In this document: piece after piece, positions 31,895 through 45,394 of the stretch
Position numbering within the stretch: the first letter of the stretch is position 1
Layout: each line of letters begins with the position of its first letter
Assembly: GCA_947095585.1 (NCBI GenBank)
Contig: OX352763.1
Coordinates: 20,571,462-20,635,461, forward strand
Reading direction: 5' to 3'
Source: Nephrocerus scutellatus
Taxonomy: Eukaryota; Arthropoda; Insecta; Diptera; Pipunculidae
DNA: 64,000 bases
Notes under the pieces: model-generated
What the model saw: only the letters and a program-made list of their open reading frames with translations
Database searches by the model: none
Told to the model about the DNA's origin: nothing
Translations under genes and position numbers: made by a program

Positions 31895-32155
31895 AAGGCC
31901 AAGGCTAGCTTCACATTTCACAGCTACCAGATAGCGCATTCTTGCCACCTGTACTTGCAAATCTCGAATCCTCGATGGGACTGATTTACTTTCATACTCG
32001 TCAAGTGGCTAGAGTATTAAATAATCTCAACATTGATAATTCTGCTGGTCCTGATGATATTCCCGCTATAGTTTTGAAGAGGTGTTCTTTAACGTTGGCA
32101 TTGCTACTGCGCAGTCGTTTCCATTTCTTATCAGATGCTTCTGGAGTTTTTTTTT
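31895..32155 (+). pseudogene. L2-like LINE reverse transcriptase N-terminal fragment
   Basis: Frame LPPVLANLESSMGLIYFHTR then QVARVLNNLNIDNSAGPDDI, IVLKRCSLTLALLLRSRFHF and LSDASG. Near-identical order to 10690-10930 (VARVLNDLNTHKSAGP, VLKRCSSKRALPLSKLFHLS), so the same family. It breaks off before the palm motifs, and a T run follows at 32149. Confidence 0.8.
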
Positions 32156-32159
32156 TATA

Positions 32160-35100
32160 ATTCGCGCACGCGTAAAATGTTTCGGCTATATGCTTGGCAT
32201 ACCTTGGGCGTCAAGAAAAAGGAAGAAAAAGAGGAGATGTCTATGAGCTTGTGCCTTGAATGCCTGTGGATCATAATGATGTGGAAAGATAGAGGTTGGC
32301 AGAACACTCCACATGCGGGTTGTACGGCTGAAGAACGAATACCTGAAATTAACTGTACGTCCGAAGATATTCTTGAGGTATATAACTGATGAGCATTTAG
32401 AGCGCCATGAGTATTGCGGTTGAATTCAAGAGAGGTGACATGCAGCTGGATATTTCTCTTGAGCACCGCTGGTGGAAGAAACGATAAAACAGTGCAAAGC
32501 AGGAAACGTTGCTGCGGGAGTCTTCACCTACTCGATTATAATATACTCATACTCATTATTATAATATACAGACATGATGCAATTAAAATCAAAAATCTAA
32601 ATTTCTAAAGTAAAGTAAATAATAAAATAATCTTTCATGTACTTATAATTTACTTAGCTTAATGTTAATAGGAAATATTGTATATTTTATAATATACTTG
32701 TATAAGAAATATTATATCATACGGTATGAATAAATCTAAATCTAAGAGTCTATAGTTGAAAAGTAAATAGAATTACCGCCTATGTGACAAGTAGTATTAT
32801 ATGTGTGAACAATAAGTAATCACTAGTGAAAAAATGTGAACTGTGGTTAAATAAAGGTTAAATAATGTTCCTACTTGGTTACATTTGTGTTCACAAAATT
32901 TCAGTAAAAGATCAGTTACAATTTAAGATCTTTAATATTTGGTTGGTAGTGTAGTCATCACCCGCCTACAACACAGCACCCTCCTTTTAGTAATAAATTG
33001 CGCAATCCCTAGTGCAGCAAAGGAAGTTTCATTTTCTTCATTTATTCGGATACCGCAGTTCGCTGTACAACTAAACCTGCCAACAGCCTAAGTACGTTCT
33101 TTGAGTGCTTTGCAATAATATGGACTTTTTACTCCCACAATAGTACATAACACTCCTTGAAATGAAGACAACCAACTCTGCTGTCGTCTGTCGTCTCAGT
33201 GAAGAGGAAACTAGTGTCAATGACAATTTTAAGGATATTTTTGTCCTCCTGTTGTTATTTCTCTAACGAGTGTTTAATGTTTCCTGAAGCCTTCCTGTCG
33301 AACGGTGGGTGGTCTCTCTGGCCATTGTCCGGAGCACAAGTCAAATGCAGAACAGTCGATATCTTACACGGAGTGGTGATTTCTGCAGATAACATTTTTT
33401 GGATTCCATAAAGATGTCCCCCTGCATCTTAACCCAAAAATCCGATTACTTTGTTCAACGAGGACACATTGCAGATATTTCTTGAGATATTGTGAGTTTT
33501 GTAATGATGGTATTTGTGACAAAAGAACAAAAGATAGGTGAGAGAAATACTAAGATATTATTTTTAAGCAACTTACAAGATGAATCCGTAAACACTTGAC
33601 TAGGGTAAGATTAAAAAGTGGTCTTGAGATATTGGAAAAATCTCAACTCAACTATGAAATACTGCATCTTAACCCAGAATTTAGGTCTATTTGTCTGGCT
33701 CAGTCATAATTATTTGTAAAACACTGATAGGTCAAAGGACTTTTGGTCTTTAAAATTTATTAAAGAGACAAAAAGTGCACTCACTTAGCTGGCAGAGGAA
33801 ACGCGCATAACTCAACAATCACATCCTCCCCATCAACAAAATTAGACAACAATTTGAGTTTCGCATTCAAATTCTGCATTAAAGTGGCCGTCGGGTGCGC
33901 TCACATATCAGAAATAATGTCCAAACGCTCCTGACAATTTATGTAAATGCGTGCGCGGACAAGATTGCGCTTAAATTGAAGTTGGTCGTTAAGGCAACAC
34001 AACGACAGGCACAATGAAACCCATTAGTCATACCGATGCGATGTACTCGCATACGGGCACAAAAGTTGCCCATAAAAGAACTCGCATCAGGACGATGCGA
34101 TCTTCGCGTTATATACGAGTTTCAAGTCATTTCGGATTTGTTTATCACAGGGATATCAAATGGTGCACCGGCGAACGGCACGGTTGTGGATATTATACCC
34201 ATAACAGGTTCCGGCGGCGACCATCAGAATCTCATCGCTTCCATCAGTCATCATGCGCTAGTTGTCACAATTTCAGCAAGGGGCAATAAATAAAATTTGC
34301 TACCTACTCGTACCGCACGCCGGCCTCCTACACTTTGGCGAGTCACGGTAAATCGCGTCCCTTCGGTTGTAGTTAGAGGCACATATACCAGCGGCCAGTT
34401 AGCTGATGCTGATTATCAACGAATGCGAAGACAAATTTTCACGACTACCAACCCCAAGGGACAACCGGTCATTCAATCTTCTACATGAGTAGCAGTCGCG
34501 TACCCTGAAGATGTGATATGCAGCGGCAGCGATGTCTCATCAGCACACAAAATTGGACGAACCTATTAAACATGTTACTCTTTTCGCTGGCTGGGTAAAT
34601 CCATTTTCTAAATGTACATATAAGTGAGTTTGGAGCGAGAATAATGTCCACCGTACAATGGAGCTAATGACGCTGGGCGTTGCTATACTATGTGGAGAAC
34701 ACTTAGTTAACTAAACTGATAATTATTTTTGATGGAAGAAATTCACTTGAATTCGCGTGTTGAGACGGGCGTCCAAGTCAGTTAGTGGTAGAAATTTCAA
34801 TTTACTTTGTTACATTCAGACAGTTAGATGAGACAACAATGTCTGTAAAATTTTGTTAATCTGGTTTGGGTGTTCGATTGTTGGAGGTGGGTCAGGGCGG
34901 AATCAACCCCCGTAGTACCAACGCGATCTTAGTGAGATCTGCCATTAAGGGACTCAGCTCCTTCAGAATAAGTGCCTGGGCGATAGCATAGCACACCCTG
35001 GCAGCACGTTCATCCGGAACCTCGTATCCTATCATTTGACACTACGGTAGTTCAAGTCCTAGGCCGCCCGGGATACAAATTATCCAAGGCACTATCGCCT

Positions 35101-35995
35101 GCAGTTGTACGGTAGGGGCGCTTCGTTCTTAGACAGTGCCCGTGCTTGAGACTCTAAGCACTAGCCCCCTGCCACTATAATCTACCGAGTAAGACCAAAT
35201 ATCAGACTTATAATAACCAGACGACTACGTAAGATACAGCGATACATACAATTAACATTTAGGTTTTTGTAGATTACTATAAGTACCTCCGTTCTAAGTG
35301 GTGCTAAGTAAACTACGTCGCACCGTCTCCCGGTCCACCTGACTATACACCTTGTTGCTTCCAAGCAAACCCGGCGCCTTCTTTGAGTTCATTTTGAACA
35401 AGTCCTTAGTGTCATCTCTGTTTGAACACTGTTCGTTCTGGTCCAGAGATTACGTTTATCCTTTCTATAAGTTCATTCCCATTACACACGTTCTCAATAG
35501 TTTACACTTAAGCCCATGCTAGAATATACTGTTACTGTTAAGTTAAGAAGAGATTCAGAGAAGTAAACTAAACTTGTTCGTGACTAACGAAATATGAGTA
35601 TTAATGTAGATTCAGCGCCAAACATTTTTTGTATGAATCTCAAAGCAACTTTAAATGTATTTCTTAACATTGTACAGTTTTATGAAAATTAAGGTGCCAT
35701 ACACCGTTTTGGAACATCTTTCAAAAATTCTGTCTAGAAGTAGTTCTTATTAAAATGTTTTTTCAACAATTTTGTCTAAAATAGCTGTCAAAGTTCCTTT
35801 ATATATCGGCCCAATATTAAAAAAAGTGCTAGAAGTGGTAAATAGATACCCACAAATTTTCAGCTGCTTAGTAGAGCGGACTTTGTTCATTATCAAAGAC
35901 TGTCTAGTGATATATCTCTCCATGTTTGCTTGAAAACTTTTTTTTTATACCACTGACTTTCATATGTGAACAGCAACTCCTGCGATAAAAGCAGA
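32160..35995. other. no gene recognised
   Basis: About 3.8 kb without a recognised transposon or gene. Two observations: a 19-base word, ctgcatcttaaccca plus a related aaat end, occurs at 33424 and 33662; and two partly overlapping open frames at 34014-34293 followed by one at 34297-34488 lie in a less A/T-rich patch. Neither could be given an identity. Confidence 0.45.
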
Positions 35996-36004
35996 TGAAT
36001 GCGA

Positions 36005-36050
36005 TCTTATGGCCATACAAGATAGGGTCGCTGGTTTTAAAGGTCCAAGT
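36005..36050 (+). pseudogene. possible second tRNA-Tyr-like 3' fragment
   Basis: The sequence gatagggtcgctggttttaa followed by aggtccaagtgccgaagg recalls the tRNA-Tyr 3' half at 10449-10485 (catAGGTCGCTGGTT, CGAAGG), with insertions in the T loop. It may be a decayed copy of the same retroposed unit; the match is short. Confidence 0.35.
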
Positions 36051-36274
36051 GCCGAAGGTATAGATGAAACTTGGACCTATTTATGAATATTCCTTCGATT
36101 TCTATTGAAATTTCCAACGTAGAGTAACTAATGAAGGCTTACTTCTCTTGATTATTATCTATTATACGCTTAAAAATATAGCCAAAATTGCTATGAATCG
36201 TTCACATCGTTATATATCGATTGTCTGCAAATCACTCATTGTATTTAAACAGAGTTCTTGAGTGAAATATGTTT

Positions 36275-36360
36275 CAGTCTCTGTAGCTGGTGATTTTAAT
36301 AATGGACATATGAACTGGACGAGTAATATTATTGATGATACTGGCCAATGTGTGTTTTAA
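36275..36360 (+). pseudogene. LINE endonuclease fragment
   Basis: The frame SVAGDFNNGHMNWTSNI then IDDTGQCV matches the AP endonuclease motif 'VV.GDFN..H..W.......G..L'. The full-length LINE has VVLGDFNLHNDSW here. The preserved piece is under 30 codons and is not joined to other LINE parts on this strand. Confidence 0.55.
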
Positions 36361-36399
36361 CAGAAATTGAGATTTGAGTGGATTAATTTCATTCTCTTA

Positions 36400-37540
36400 A
36401 TTCTATCCAACGTTAGTTTGATATCTCGATTTTACCACCTTTTTTATGGATAGGAAAATAAAGGAGTCCTTCCATAATTTTGTGAAGACGGCTTGGGAGA
36501 GTGAGTGTCGAAATAGAGTTTCTTGGAGCTGACTTATAGCATTTACGGATTTTTTTTTAAGAATAAGGCAGACCATCGGCACCTGGGGAAAAGTCAAGTC
36601 ATCCTTGAGCCGATTCATTTTTTTCGCGCACTATATTAGTCCGTATATCGACAGAGACAAGGTAGTCAAGTTCCGGTTCGTCGGGGTGGTCACCAAACGA
36701 TTGGCTGAAGAAGGTGGCAAAGAGGTTGGCTATTACTTTATGGTCTGCAGATGAAGTGATAAATAATTTAGAGTGGAATGGAATCCATCGGACGTTAATC
36801 TTTTGACGTTAATAAATTGGTAGAAACTTCTATGATTAGTGATAAGATGCATACTGTCGAGGTATTCGTGGTAGAGAGATTCGCAGAGGATGAAAAAGCA
36901 GAAGTAAGCTTGTGGCCGAGGCAGATCTGGATGTCAGGTAAGTTTTTCATAATTTGTTTCTGGCATTACGAGAAGAAAGTAATCCTTTATGATATCAGGG
37001 AAGGGACGATGAGCAGTTTTTAAGTGGCACGTAAGTGACAGATTGGAGAAGACAGTTAAAAATTGCTATGTAGAAGAATTTAAGAGCGATGTCAATGGGA
37101 TGTTAGTTTAGTTAGTTTAGTTTAGAAAAAGCTATTGACTAGGTTATTAAGTTCGAAGAAGTCTACTTTACGAAAGTTGAAAGAAAGAGAGTTCTCAGAA
37201 GCAACAGTATTGATGTAATTTTCATACGAGAAGGTAAGAGCTAGTGGAGTGGTGATAGTGGTCAAGGGTGGAGAGAAGATGGGTACTTGCGGTAACCAGT
37301 GAATTATGAGCATCAGATGAGAAAATGATATCTATCTGTCCACTACCACTAATCTGAAAAAGGCCGGTGGCAAAAAGACGATCAGTAAGGAGGGTTTCCG
37401 TTGCTGAAGAGGAATTTGTTAGTTAGAGTAACAAAAGATGATTCATCCACTGATGGAGCTCATTGCAAAAGGGAGACGTTGAAGTCGCCAACAATTATAA
37501 AAGATATATATATATTTAGACCATATGAATTTAAAAGAAG
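36400..37540 (-). pseudogene. Jockey-like LINE: endonuclease, linker and RT start (decayed)
   Basis: Minus strand from high to low coordinate: VGDFNVSLLQ (endonuclease GDFN), APSVDESSFVTLTNKF, NSLVTAS, then linker RSFYQFINVKRLTSDGFHST, then RT start DFSPGADGLP, ETLFRHSLSQAVFTKLWKDS and IHKKGGK.EISN. The order matches endonuclease, linker and the first RT blocks ('GPDGIP', 'P..WK.S...PI.KKG'). Stops and frameshifts are frequent. Everything from the palm onward is missing. Confidence 0.7.
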
Positions 37541-39630
37541 TGGCTATTGAGCTTTTAACGAAGGATGCACTGGCTTTCTTAACTATTTTAATTATCGTCT
37601 CTTGTATATTCGTCACATCCTACTGCTAAGGGATTATAGTGACTTTTTGGACGGTATACCGCGTTTTTTCCTCTATCACAATTAGGCTCCCTTCAAGGGT
37701 CTCTTTTGCCAGATTAGAGTATGTTTCACTTTATATAATTGAGATCAATGCTATCGGCATTTTTTTTATGATTTATCGGTATCCTTGATAAACCAGAAAA
37801 ATTTATTTTAGCCGTCGATTAAAAATGCTACCTTCAAACCACATCCTTAAATATTTCTACGAACTTGAATAAGGCAACATATATTAACATAAAGGTATAC
37901 AAATATTAACAAAGGGTAAACAGTTTAGAGATAACATACGACAATTTCTCTGCCGCTCGTCTTTGAGTCTCTTGTTGCTACAAATAACACTGTTTCCTGC
38001 TGTAACAATCACATATCACTGCCAGACTTACTTAGAAATCCAGTGACCTACTTGCAAATCATTAGCCAAATCTTAGCTTATTACACTCACACTCACACAC
38101 CTTCTCTGATAATTGGTTCCCATCATGAGCCTATAAATAATTTAACATAATATTAAAAGCAAAAACAGCAATGCATACATTAATCTAAGCGTTCGATAGC
38201 CCATTAAACTTTACAGTTAAGAGGAAACTATTTGGCTTTGATGACTGCTATTATAGCGCTCATGGACCCGACATCGCGGCCCCATATCTGCATTACTTTA
38301 CCTCAATACTGAGAGCAGTGAAACTCATTGTCGACAAGTGACGTGACTCGAAGAAGACGAAGACGAGAGGGAAGACAAAATTGATGGACGTTTAGACGGA
38401 CGTGAGACGTGGCCTGCCATTTTATGTATGGAACGCATGGAGTGCACCGCTATTGACATTCTATAATTATGATGGCGATGATGATTAAGAGGTGAAGAAG
38501 TAGGAGGACAAAGAGGATATGAGCGCATTTCCACACGCTGTTCACTGCAGTGAGCGAAATCAACCTCAAATGGGTGTACGCGGCGTACACCAATCTTTGT
38601 AATGCCACCATCCAGTGAAGTTGTGCGATCGACGTCACATCCAACCGATCGCCGCGGTACAAAGTGAAATATCATTTTCAATGTAAATAGAAAATCCTGG
38701 AAGAAAAGTTGCACAGCAGACAGCAGAAATTTATCTTGGATATTTCATCACTGCTGCTGCCGCCCATGATTTATGTTCTCGTAACTCCAGGCCGGGAAAT
38801 TTAAATTTGAATTTCAAGTTCTAATGGCTGTGATCGTACGGAGTGTGTACTGTTTGGCTGCGCGACGACCAGCTACCGTCATTAGCTTAGGAGTTTCGCT
38901 CTGAGAGGTGAAGTCACTGGCAAATAATATACACCGCCGAAGATGACGACAGTGATGATGATGACTACGTCAACGACTCTAATAATAGTCATTAGAAGGT
39001 TTTTCCAACCGTTATAGCCGCAATCAAGTCACTAGAATCACTGACATCATATCATATCATATTGTGGCAACGGCTCGACGGAATGATGATGTAGGCCACC
39101 TAGGTCTTGATCGCCAGATCCCGATCCCCGTCACATCGACCGTCAACAATGCATCGTTCTATCCGTTGGAATCGCTGTCATAGAGTTGAAGCTATGATGC
39201 TGGCCAGATTGATGCCTTGATGAGTGATTGCAATGTCTTTTTAATGGAGTTTCACCACAAAAGAGAGCGAAATATATGCAAACAGAGAAAGAGAGACAGA
39301 ATTGCGGTATGTTATCAAGATAAGCGCGGAAGATACAACCAAAGATCAGTACGACCGAGATAATGTAGTCGACGTGTTTCAGTCTTTTGCGTAAAATCTA
39401 GCAATGAAGATATACGAAATACGATTGCAACAACAGTGAAGACCAGGAGTACCACTACACCCCTTAGAGCACAAGATTTTTATACGATTTTCTTCAAGTG
39501 CTGTCGTAGTAAAAATCTGATATTCCAACGTTGCTGGTTTTTAAACAACCTTCTGAAAAATTAGATAATGTTTGCTATGATATTGTGCAGCAGAACGAAG
39601 ATTCTGGAACCGAATACAAAGCTTCTTCTC
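37541..39630. other. no gene recognised
   Basis: Includes a 129-codon minus-strand open frame at 38325-38714 that is a mixture of H- and S-rich stretches without a motif, and an ATG/ATC-rich patch at 38940-39060. I see no transposon or RNA gene. Confidence 0.4.
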
Positions 39631-39639
39631 CTTCCTCCT

Positions 39640-41420
39640 TTAAATGCTTTAACCCTCGAGGGGCATAGGGTATTAACAACACCTACACGCCATCTTGTTC
39701 TGTTTTCTGCAACGCGTTTGAGCTGCCTCCAACTCATTCCCAAGGACCCTGCTTCCTCCTCGACTGTTCTGGGCCAGGTCCGCCTAGGGCGTCCCGCTGT
39801 TCTACCTGCCCGGGTGAGTGGGTTCCACTGCATGGCATATTTCGCAAAGTTGTCGTTTCGCCGTAGTGTGTGCCCAATCCACTGCCACTTCTCCCTCGCA
39901 CAATAACGTCTTTAGGTTCTTGGCCAGTTCTCCGATGAAGTTCGTCGTTTGATATACGATTGGGCCAGAAGATCCTCAAGATGATACGTAGATATTTGTT
40001 TACGAAAGATTGCATCTTGCACGTGGTAGTGGTATCCACCTTCCAAGTACTGCCCCATACAGAAGTACTGATTCCACATTGGAGCGGAACAGTCGAAGCT
40101 TAGCTTCTCCAGTCTTTTGATAGCTTTCCGAACGCAGTCCTTGCTTTTCCGATTTTGTTGCACACATCCAGTTCGGTGCCACCGCGTTCAGCCGAGACCA
40201 CACTTCCTAGGTATAGAAAAATGTCAACTTTTTCGACTACCTGTCCAGAAATGTTGAGTTGAGAGCGGGTGTTAGAAGTGTTCAAAGCTTTTGTTTTGGC
40301 AGTGTTTATCTTGAGCCCCTATGCTTGCTTCGGTTTCTAGATTTTGGGCCATCATATGAAGGTCCATTATCCGATGTGAGAGCAGGCAAAGATCGTCAGC
40401 GTAGTCCAAGGGTTAAATGTAAGTAGTCATACTCCATCGAATTCCATTGTTCTCTATCCTCAGTGCTGCACGAATTACATCGCTGTTGACCACCAGGAAT
40501 AACAGCGGTAATAGTATGCACCCCTGACGTACTCCACTTTGAACTTCAAATTCTTACCGTTGTGTAGGATGCGACATTTACTCCCCTCGTATGTTGCTTT
40601 AGTAATAGTTATAAGTTTTTCTGGGATATCCCTCCAGCGCCAGGCCAACTAGATAGCATCTCAATTTAAGCTGTCAAAAGCTTTCTCGAACTCAATGAAC
40701 AGTAGAAGTAGCTGAGATCTGTACTCGACGCATTGCCTGCCTGTTCTACGTCGAAAGTTGAATCTAAATGCTCCCTTACGCGTTCTAATATGATTCTAGC
40801 TATTATCTTGGCAACAGCCGGTAGAACCTTTCTCTCCAGTTTCCACATTCCATCAGATTTTCCCTTTTGGAAGTTACACTCTTGGGGAAATTTATCATTT
40901 TTCCACGCTCTCCGTATGAGCGGGTGTAGAAGCTTAGCCGATGTGCTTGGCGTCGCTTGGAATATTTCAGCAGGAATGCCGTCAATATCCATCGCTTTAT
41001 TTTTCTTTAGAGACTTAATTGGTGCTGTTATTTCAGTTTTACCGGAAGTCTAATGCGAATTCGGGAATTGATCTCTTCATTAGCGCTCGAGCTCATATCA
41101 CCGTCGTCTTAGTAGCTAAGGACTGTAGCGAAATGTTCTCTCCATCTAGTGAGCTGCTCCTCATCCGACATCAGAAGGTCACCATCTAAACTCTTCACTG
41201 GATGTTGCTTAGAGTTTCGACCAGCAATGTTATAGACAGTCCTACTGTCACCCCTTCTTGGTGCTTCTTAGGCCATTAAGGCAAGTGAGTAGATGTACTG
41301 TCGGTTGTCCCGTCTTACACTATGCTGCACTTCCTTCTTTTTGACGCGGTCGATACTCTTTACTGCTGAGGACGCCGCAATTCAAGCCTAGATTGCTTTA
41401 CGTTCATCGATCCGTAATGT
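39640..41420 (-). pseudogene. RTE-like LINE (family B) reverse transcriptase, long decayed copy
   Basis: Reading the minus strand from 41400 down: EQLTRWREHFATVLSY (linker), DIDGIPAEIFQATPSTSAKL, LHPLIRRAWKNDKFPQE, VLPAVAKIIARIILERVREH and LDSTFDVEQAGN (RT fingers). Next come VEKVDIFLYLGSVVSAERGG (thumb) and SFVNKYLRIILRIFWPNRIS. The tail reads DELHRRTGQEPKDVIV and PLTRAGRTAGRPRRTWPRTV. The palm segment between 40300 and 40700 is heavily decayed; WGVRQGC-type and YADD codons are not readable in one frame. It is the longest family B copy in the window and clearly inactive. Confidence 0.85.
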
Positions 41421-43080
41421 AAAATGTAAATGTTTGTAAAAAAGGACCTATCCTATTCTGACTAGCCGTGCAGAGGATAGTTATTCGAATCATCGAAATG
41501 TTCTCTTTGAATCTATCAATGGTGGAAATTTCATGCGATTTTATCTTCGCAGAAAGTCTGTCAATACAAGAAAACATACAAGAATGTGTGTTGGTTGAGA
41601 TCTGTCCCTCAAATTGTTAAAACAAAGTATGATCATAAAAAATAGCTCAACATTAGGTTAAACCGGATCCGTACACCAGCTTTAGAACCAAAATGATGAT
41701 AATGAAGGTAGCATCAAGTTAAACTTACACAAGAACGAAGCTTATGGATCAATTTCTTCCTAGCGTGTAATACCAATAACCTCAGAATGAGCCCATTATG
41801 CGCTATCAGGGATTCAGAGTTGGACGCATTGAACCTCGCCTTCGATGAAAATGTGCAAACTCAAATGAACGCTCAATTCGCGACTGGCACGTTTCACGGC
41901 ACAGTGTGTAGATTAGCACAAATCGGCTAAACTAGCAAATTGGAAGACAATGATGAGATCTCATGATAAGCCATCAAAGCCAAACCCAGAGTTCTAGTTC
42001 CGTCTGGAGGAGGAGGAGTATTGCTATCGCATCCAATCTCTATTGCTGCAGATGAGGATGATGGTGATCGATTTATATCTTTACAAATTGCTGCGGAAGC
42101 TAACGGTACACAGATCGCTCAGTTCTGTACAAATCAGAGATTCAGAACCATCAAATGAAAACTGCGATGGCCTCCTTCACCATTCTATCGTAATTCTTAA
42201 GTGAATGACTTTTCATCTCAAGTGAAGTCCAACAGCTGTACGGAGCAATAATCTTCCTCCAGCTGCTCATGTCTTCACTTTGTATGTATTCCAAGTTGAG
42301 TCTAATAATATAACCTGTGCATGTCCGCTGCCAAATCATTTCCAGAGCACAAGTCACTCACGCGAATTTCGTGTTTCTCTTAAGATGTGTCCGATATGTG
42401 GTGCGTGAATGAATTCTACCCAGTGGCAGTGCAGTGCCAGCGATTCGTTGGAGTCCAAAAGGTGCAAACAATACCAGAAGTTGATTGCTGATGCATGCAC
42501 CGTCGTTCTATTCTGCCTACACGAATGTTGAGTTGAAGTGCCAGAGCCACTGCCAGTTGCTGTCAGCTCGACGTGTGATGAAGCAGTCAACGAACAAGCG
42601 ATGGTCGACAAACTAACGTTTCTCTCAAAGACCTGCAAAATTATTAATAGTTACGGGACTAACCAACGGCAACATTCCACCATCAGGCCAGAAGTGCAAA
42701 CTAAAATCCAACGCGTAACGTTTTTTTGTTTTTTTTTTTGTTTTTGTTAATTCCATGGAAGTGGAATACGTTAGCTTGCAATACAATTTTCCAGCGACCG
42801 AATCAATTAATGAAGTGGAAAAGAAGCGAACTGTTGGATTTGTTTCCATCTGCACATAATAGAAAGGTAAGTGAGTATGCGTAGGTTGCTTTTGTACTCA
42901 TTCAAGAAGACGTGTAAAGAGCTCCTTGAAGTTACTAAACTCACTCCTATTTGGGCAATAGGAGCAAATATATTCCTATTGGTCAGTTTTCCGTATGCAA
43001 ATTACGTTACGTTACGTAAATTACGTTACGGAGTAGGGCTTTTACCCTGACATAGGAAGACGGCAGCTAGATGCGCTATT
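41421..43080. other. no gene recognised; possible LINE tail at 41655-41705
   Basis: At 41655-41705 the words ccggatccgtacaccagctt, tagaaccaaaatgatgataa resemble the family A RTE 3' end (tagagccaaatatgatga). The rest shows no feature. A short acgttacgtaaattacgtta duplication lies at 43007-43035. Confidence 0.4.
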
Positions 43081-43084
43081 AAGC

Positions 43085-44060
43085 TGTAACTAGAATACGG
43101 GTACAAGCCAGGTAGCTATGTGGGACAGCTAAGGATTCTTGACTCGACTCCTGAAAGAGACATGTTCTGCACAATACCCGACATTTCTGTCAGGGAGTAC
43201 TGTTTCGGCAGGTTATTTAAGGTAGAAATACTGGTGCAATGGTGTTCCTGCACTGAACGCGGATAGATTGAAGATCGAATCCGAGTTGGCGCTTGTGTCT
43301 TTGGATCCAACACCTAAGTCTCGGTACCAATGGGAAAAAGTCCAACGGTTTTCCAGGCTTACTCTATACCATTGAGATCTGAACCAGAATTAACTTTAGT
43401 AGGAATGAAGGGCGCTATATTGTATATCTTTTCAGGTAATCAGGCAGCATTTAAAGCGCTGTCGTCTAACAGAATGGACTCGTTCTCAGTTAAAAACTGC
43501 TACGTTGCACTGCAATCTCTTGCCATGCATATACATATATGGAGTGAAACTCGGTTGGGTCCCTTGTCATCTATATGGCAGGTAACGAATCTGCAGACGA
43601 ACTAGATAGGACTGGCTCGGAATCTGCATTCATAGGACTGGCCTCTCGCCATAGCACTAATAAATTGTTGGGAACACAAACTTTGTTCCGCCCACTGGGA
43701 TATCTGCCCGGGATATGAGGCAATCCAAACAATTAATCAGGCCCTTTTCCTATAAGGAAATCCTCAAACTAAATAGGGTAGCATTAGGAAGCTGGTGAGT
43801 TTTCTAACACGTCATTGTCGCTTGCAGTATCACCTTTACAAAATTGGTGTGGGCACAGAGACAGAATGTAGGTTCTGCTCCCAGGATGATGAGTCATCTG
43901 AGCACACTCTCTGTGAATGTCCTGCACTACTTTGGTTAAGAGACGCATTTTTCATAAGGAAATATGCTCGACAGCGGCGTTTATAAATTCTGCCACTAAG
44001 GACGTACTATCCTTTATTATGGAGGTGGTAAGTAAGAGGAGTGAATGCACCCTATGATAC
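43085..44060 (+). pseudogene. I-group LINE: RT C-terminus, RNase H and zinc finger (remnant)
   Basis: In order: EYGYKPGSYVGQLRILDSTP, then RNase H parts PMGKSPTVFQA, YIFSGNQAAFKALSSNRMDS (FSDSQ changed to FSGNQ, losing a catalytic aspartate) and ENCY-type codons. YMAGNESADELDRTGSESAF and TGHCRLQYHLYKIGVGTETE follow, then CRFCSQDDESSEHTLCECPA with a complete C-x2-C...H-x4-C finger. Frameshifts separate the pieces. The copy at 20885-21775 is the same family, and both end at 'GRTILSF/KDVLSF..'. Confidence 0.88.
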
Positions 44061-44460
44061 AATAGATCTTTTAGGTCGCAGTGTCTGCCATAACTTCAGG
44101 TAGTCGATGGAAAATGTCTAGAGTTCCGGAGTTTACCACACCATCTGTTTATAGATGACATAGTCACCTCTGCGATAACATGGCGGCCTATGTCCTCTAC
44201 AACCTGCCGTTGGAGAATGAGATATTATGAGATTTTTATAGCGAGCGGAACAATCCTCTATAAGTCCATTTAGATTACGCAGACGGTGTTGCTATAAACA
44301 GAAGAGCTGTACAAAAAGGTTTCATCCCAGATAGAGAGAACATCCGTCCGTCACTTGGCTGATTAGCAGTACAGATTATAGAGACAAATATGTTGATCAT
44401 ATTGTAACGAAAATAGATTTAGTACAGTTGAGTGTTATATTAAATGATTAAGAATTGAAT
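44061..44460. other. no gene recognised
   Basis: Likely 3' untranslated sequence of the preceding LINE followed by unique DNA. No further structure seen. Confidence 0.4.
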
Positions 44461-44461
44461 T

Positions 44462-44575
44462 GTAGGTCCCTTCGATTTGTGTCCAAAAATATACATGCAC
44501 AACACAAATGGTCGCGAGAAGCTAGGCCTTGGACCGCAACAGTCTGTCGCGCCGAATATTATTATTACTATTCAT
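44462..44575 (+). mobile_element. tRNA-derived SINE, 5'-truncated 3' half
   Basis: Contains gtaggtcccttcgatttgtg, then aacacaaatggtcgcgagaa, gctaggccttggaccgcaac and agtctgtcgcgccgaatatt with an ATTATTATTA tail. It matches the 3' halves at 20585-20690 and 24810-24905. The short simple-sequence tail suggests how the family ends. The tRNA-like head is missing, as with LINE-mediated 5' truncation. Confidence 0.85.
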
Positions 44576-44579
44576 CGGT

Positions 44580-45390
44580 TTTTTTAGACTTTTTACATAA
44601 ACTCGTATTTTCATCCAGACACTAAGAAATAATATTGGTATCTTACCGTCATTATTCATAGCTGCGATATCAAAAACTGTTGATTCAACGCTAACAACAG
44701 TCTTTTTAGAATAGTTTTGCATGTAATCCCCTTTTTACCCTTACACAGATGACATGAACCACAAAGAAGTTGTTTCTAGATTGTAAGTCTTATGTGCACC
44801 AAGTTTTCATAAAAACTCATGTAGGTAGTTCAAAGCTATGCTGCAACAAATATACATTCATGGTATTCCGAGGCGCTTCGCTACCCGCACACATGAACCA
44901 ACGCCTGCTTCTTACCAACGCGGTGGCTGATATTAACATTTGATACGTTTAGTAGTTTCGGTGTGATGACGTTTTTATGCCTGATGACATCTACGCCCAT
45001 TTCACGGGTCCAAAATAAACATAAACTTAGCGGAGTACCAAACGAACATTCGGCGTGAATAAGGTTTCGATATGACCAGTGGCTTAGGCAGGGGGAGGTT
45101 ACATATATATGTGAATTATAAATTTTATATATAGAGATAAGAATAAGATAGAAAATAATATGCTCTAGCACACGTGCTATGCTAGTACCTTAAAAGCCTT
45201 TAGAATCAATTGAATAAGATCTGAATTTAATGACAAGTATATAGTAGAAAGTAGTTATGCTGTATAGACATTTAAAACTTGGAAGTATAGGCGTGGAACA
45301 TTCGCTCACTCACAGAGTCGTCGAAACTACCGCAAGTATGCTGCGAAATGAACAACTACAACCTACAAACATTGGGCCTCAGAGAAATAA
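44580..45390. other. no gene recognised
   Basis: A/T-rich with no motif or repeat identified. Confidence 0.45.
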
Positions 45391-45394
45391 GATG

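Noticed and set aside
38325..38714. 129-codon open frame on the minus strand
   Set aside because: H- and S-rich without any motif, overlapping other frames in a balanced-composition patch; no supporting neighbour.
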